This document shows, one piece after another, positions 63,451 through 64,000 of a DNA stretch of 64,000 nt (positions are counted from its first letter, which is position 1; the number at the start of each line of letters is the position of its first letter). Where the stretch lies: assembly GCF_900114415.1 (NCBI RefSeq), contig NZ_FOSZ01000001.1:1020473-1084472 (forward strand). The letters run 5' to 3'. This DNA comes from Shimia haliotis. GTDB lineage: Bacteria; Pseudomonadota; Alphaproteobacteria; Rhodobacterales; Rhodobacteraceae. The notes under the pieces were generated by a model. That model did not search any database and was not told the DNA's origin. It worked only from the letters and a program-made list of their open reading frames with translations. A program made the translations under genes and the position numbers.

Positions 63451-64000
63451 ATGTCACCGGATACTATTGTTAACCACACATTCCCGCCGTCGGACGAGCT
63501 GGCAGAAAACGCCCACATCACGGCTGCACGCTACGCGTCGATGTACGCGGCCTCGATCAACGACCCGGAAGGTTTCTGGGCGGAGCATGGCAAGCGTGTA
63601 GATTGGATCAAGCCGTTCACCAAGGTGAAGAACGCCTCTTTTGCGCCCGGTCAGGTCGACATCAAGTGGTTTGAGGACGGCACGCTCAACGTCGCCGCCA
63701 ACTGTATCGACCGCCATCTGGAAACCCGCGGCAATCAGGCCGCGATCATCTTTGAACCCGATGACCCAAACGAGCCGGCGCAGTCCATCACCTATGCCGA
63801 TCTGCACCGCCGCGTCTGCCGCATGGCCAACGTGCTGGAGCAGCTGGGCGTGCGCAAAGGCGACCGCGTGGTCATCTATCTGCCTATGATCCCCGAAGCG
63901 GCCTACGCCATGCTGGCCTGCGCCCGCATCGGTGCGATCCACTCGATTGTGTTTGCCGGCTTCTCTCCCGACGCCCTCGCTGCCCGCGTGAACGGCTGCG
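63451..64000 (+). CDS. acs: Acetyl-CoA synthetase, N-terminal part (3' end outside window)
   Basis: The first 183 codons of an AMP-forming acyl-CoA synthetase of the acetyl-CoA synthetase type. The N-terminal ACAS domain ([36 protein letters not shown]) and the family stretch [44 protein letters not shown] are clear. It activates acetate (possibly propionate) to acyl-CoA. The ATG is preceded by GAGGAGAGGAG. It runs off the right edge. Confidence 0.93.
   Translation, partial: MSPDTIVNHTFPPSDELAENAHITAARYASMYAASINDPEGFWAEHGKRVDWIKPFTKVKNASFAPGQVDIKWFEDGTLNVAANCIDRHLETRGNQAAIIFEPDDPNEPAQSITYADLHRRVCRMANVLEQLGVRKGDRVVIYLPMIPEAAYAMLACARIGAIHSIVFAGFSPDALAARVNGC

Noticed and set aside
1..64000. tRNA, rRNA, IS elements, attachment sites
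   Set aside because: I looked for TTCGA-type T-loops, transposase motifs and long direct or inverted terminal repeats by eye and found none that hold up; a covariance-model scan would be decisive for small RNAs.

Overview
The window looks like a chromosomal segment of a marine alphaproteobacterium of the Roseobacter group (Rhodobacterales). The evidence is moderately high GC, a DMSP lyase of the DddP type with every known active-site residue in place, a heterotetrameric sarcosine oxidase operon, a heme-dependent N-demethylase-like protein, the ccmABCDG order, and large RTX and BapA-like type I secretion substrates. I saw no rRNA, tRNA, CRISPR array, transposase, integrase or phage gene. Both ends cut through genes: an AbgT-type transporter on the left and acetyl-CoA synthetase on the right.

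Layout. 1-5.6 kb: AbgT transporter end, gamma-carbonic anhydrase, N-demethylase-like protein, divergent dddP, an alpha/beta-hydrolase-OsmC fusion and a small secreted protein. 5.7-9.7 kb: purB, two small secreted Cys-motif proteins, an isolated fliG and a DUF1223 protein. 9.9-17.1 kb (minus strand): cytochrome c maturation genes ccmA-B-C-D-G, an Mth938-like protein, a TSUP permease, and secD-secF-yajC. 17.3-24.6 kb: serS, an aminotransferase, a fatty acid desaturase, and the der-bamB-yfgM-like group. 24.8-31.9 kb: a two-gene RND efflux operon behind a promoter/operator-like site, then an Atm1-type ABC exporter. 32-38 kb: a LysM protein, a LOG-family hydrolase, a class III cyclase, sodB, and three tandem paralogous small secreted proteins. 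38.1-43.3 kb: soxB-D-A-G. 43.5-45.4 kb: ccmI-ruvX-DUF1289. 45.5-49.8 kb: a membrane-anchored RTX protein with a coupled microprotein candidate, a PhyH-like oxygenase, a TSUP permease and dusA. 50.4-61.1 kb: a self-contained type I secretion locus. 61.2-64 kb: a gene remnant, a LysE exporter, a secreted trypsin-like protease and acs.

How the parts fit together. DddP, sarcosine oxidase and the N-demethylase-like protein point to catabolism of algal osmolytes and methylated amines, a typical Roseobacter lifestyle. The 50-61 kb locus holds a transporter (outer membrane factor, ABC exporter with a C39-like domain, membrane fusion protein) next to two probable substrates. One is a clan GH-A-like glycosidase fused to RTX repeats; the other is a Bap-like adhesin with seven Ig-like repeats. 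This suggests a biofilm or polysaccharide-remodelling system.

The least explained signals are: an 11-bp-periodic dispersed intergenic repeat present twice (1713-1755 and 12861-12904) with units matching in the same order; a concentric double dyad 100 bp upstream of acs; a hairpin overlapping the fliG ribosome binding site; the three-gene tandem secreted family at 36.5-37.9 kb; and the glycosidase-RTX/adhesin secretion locus.
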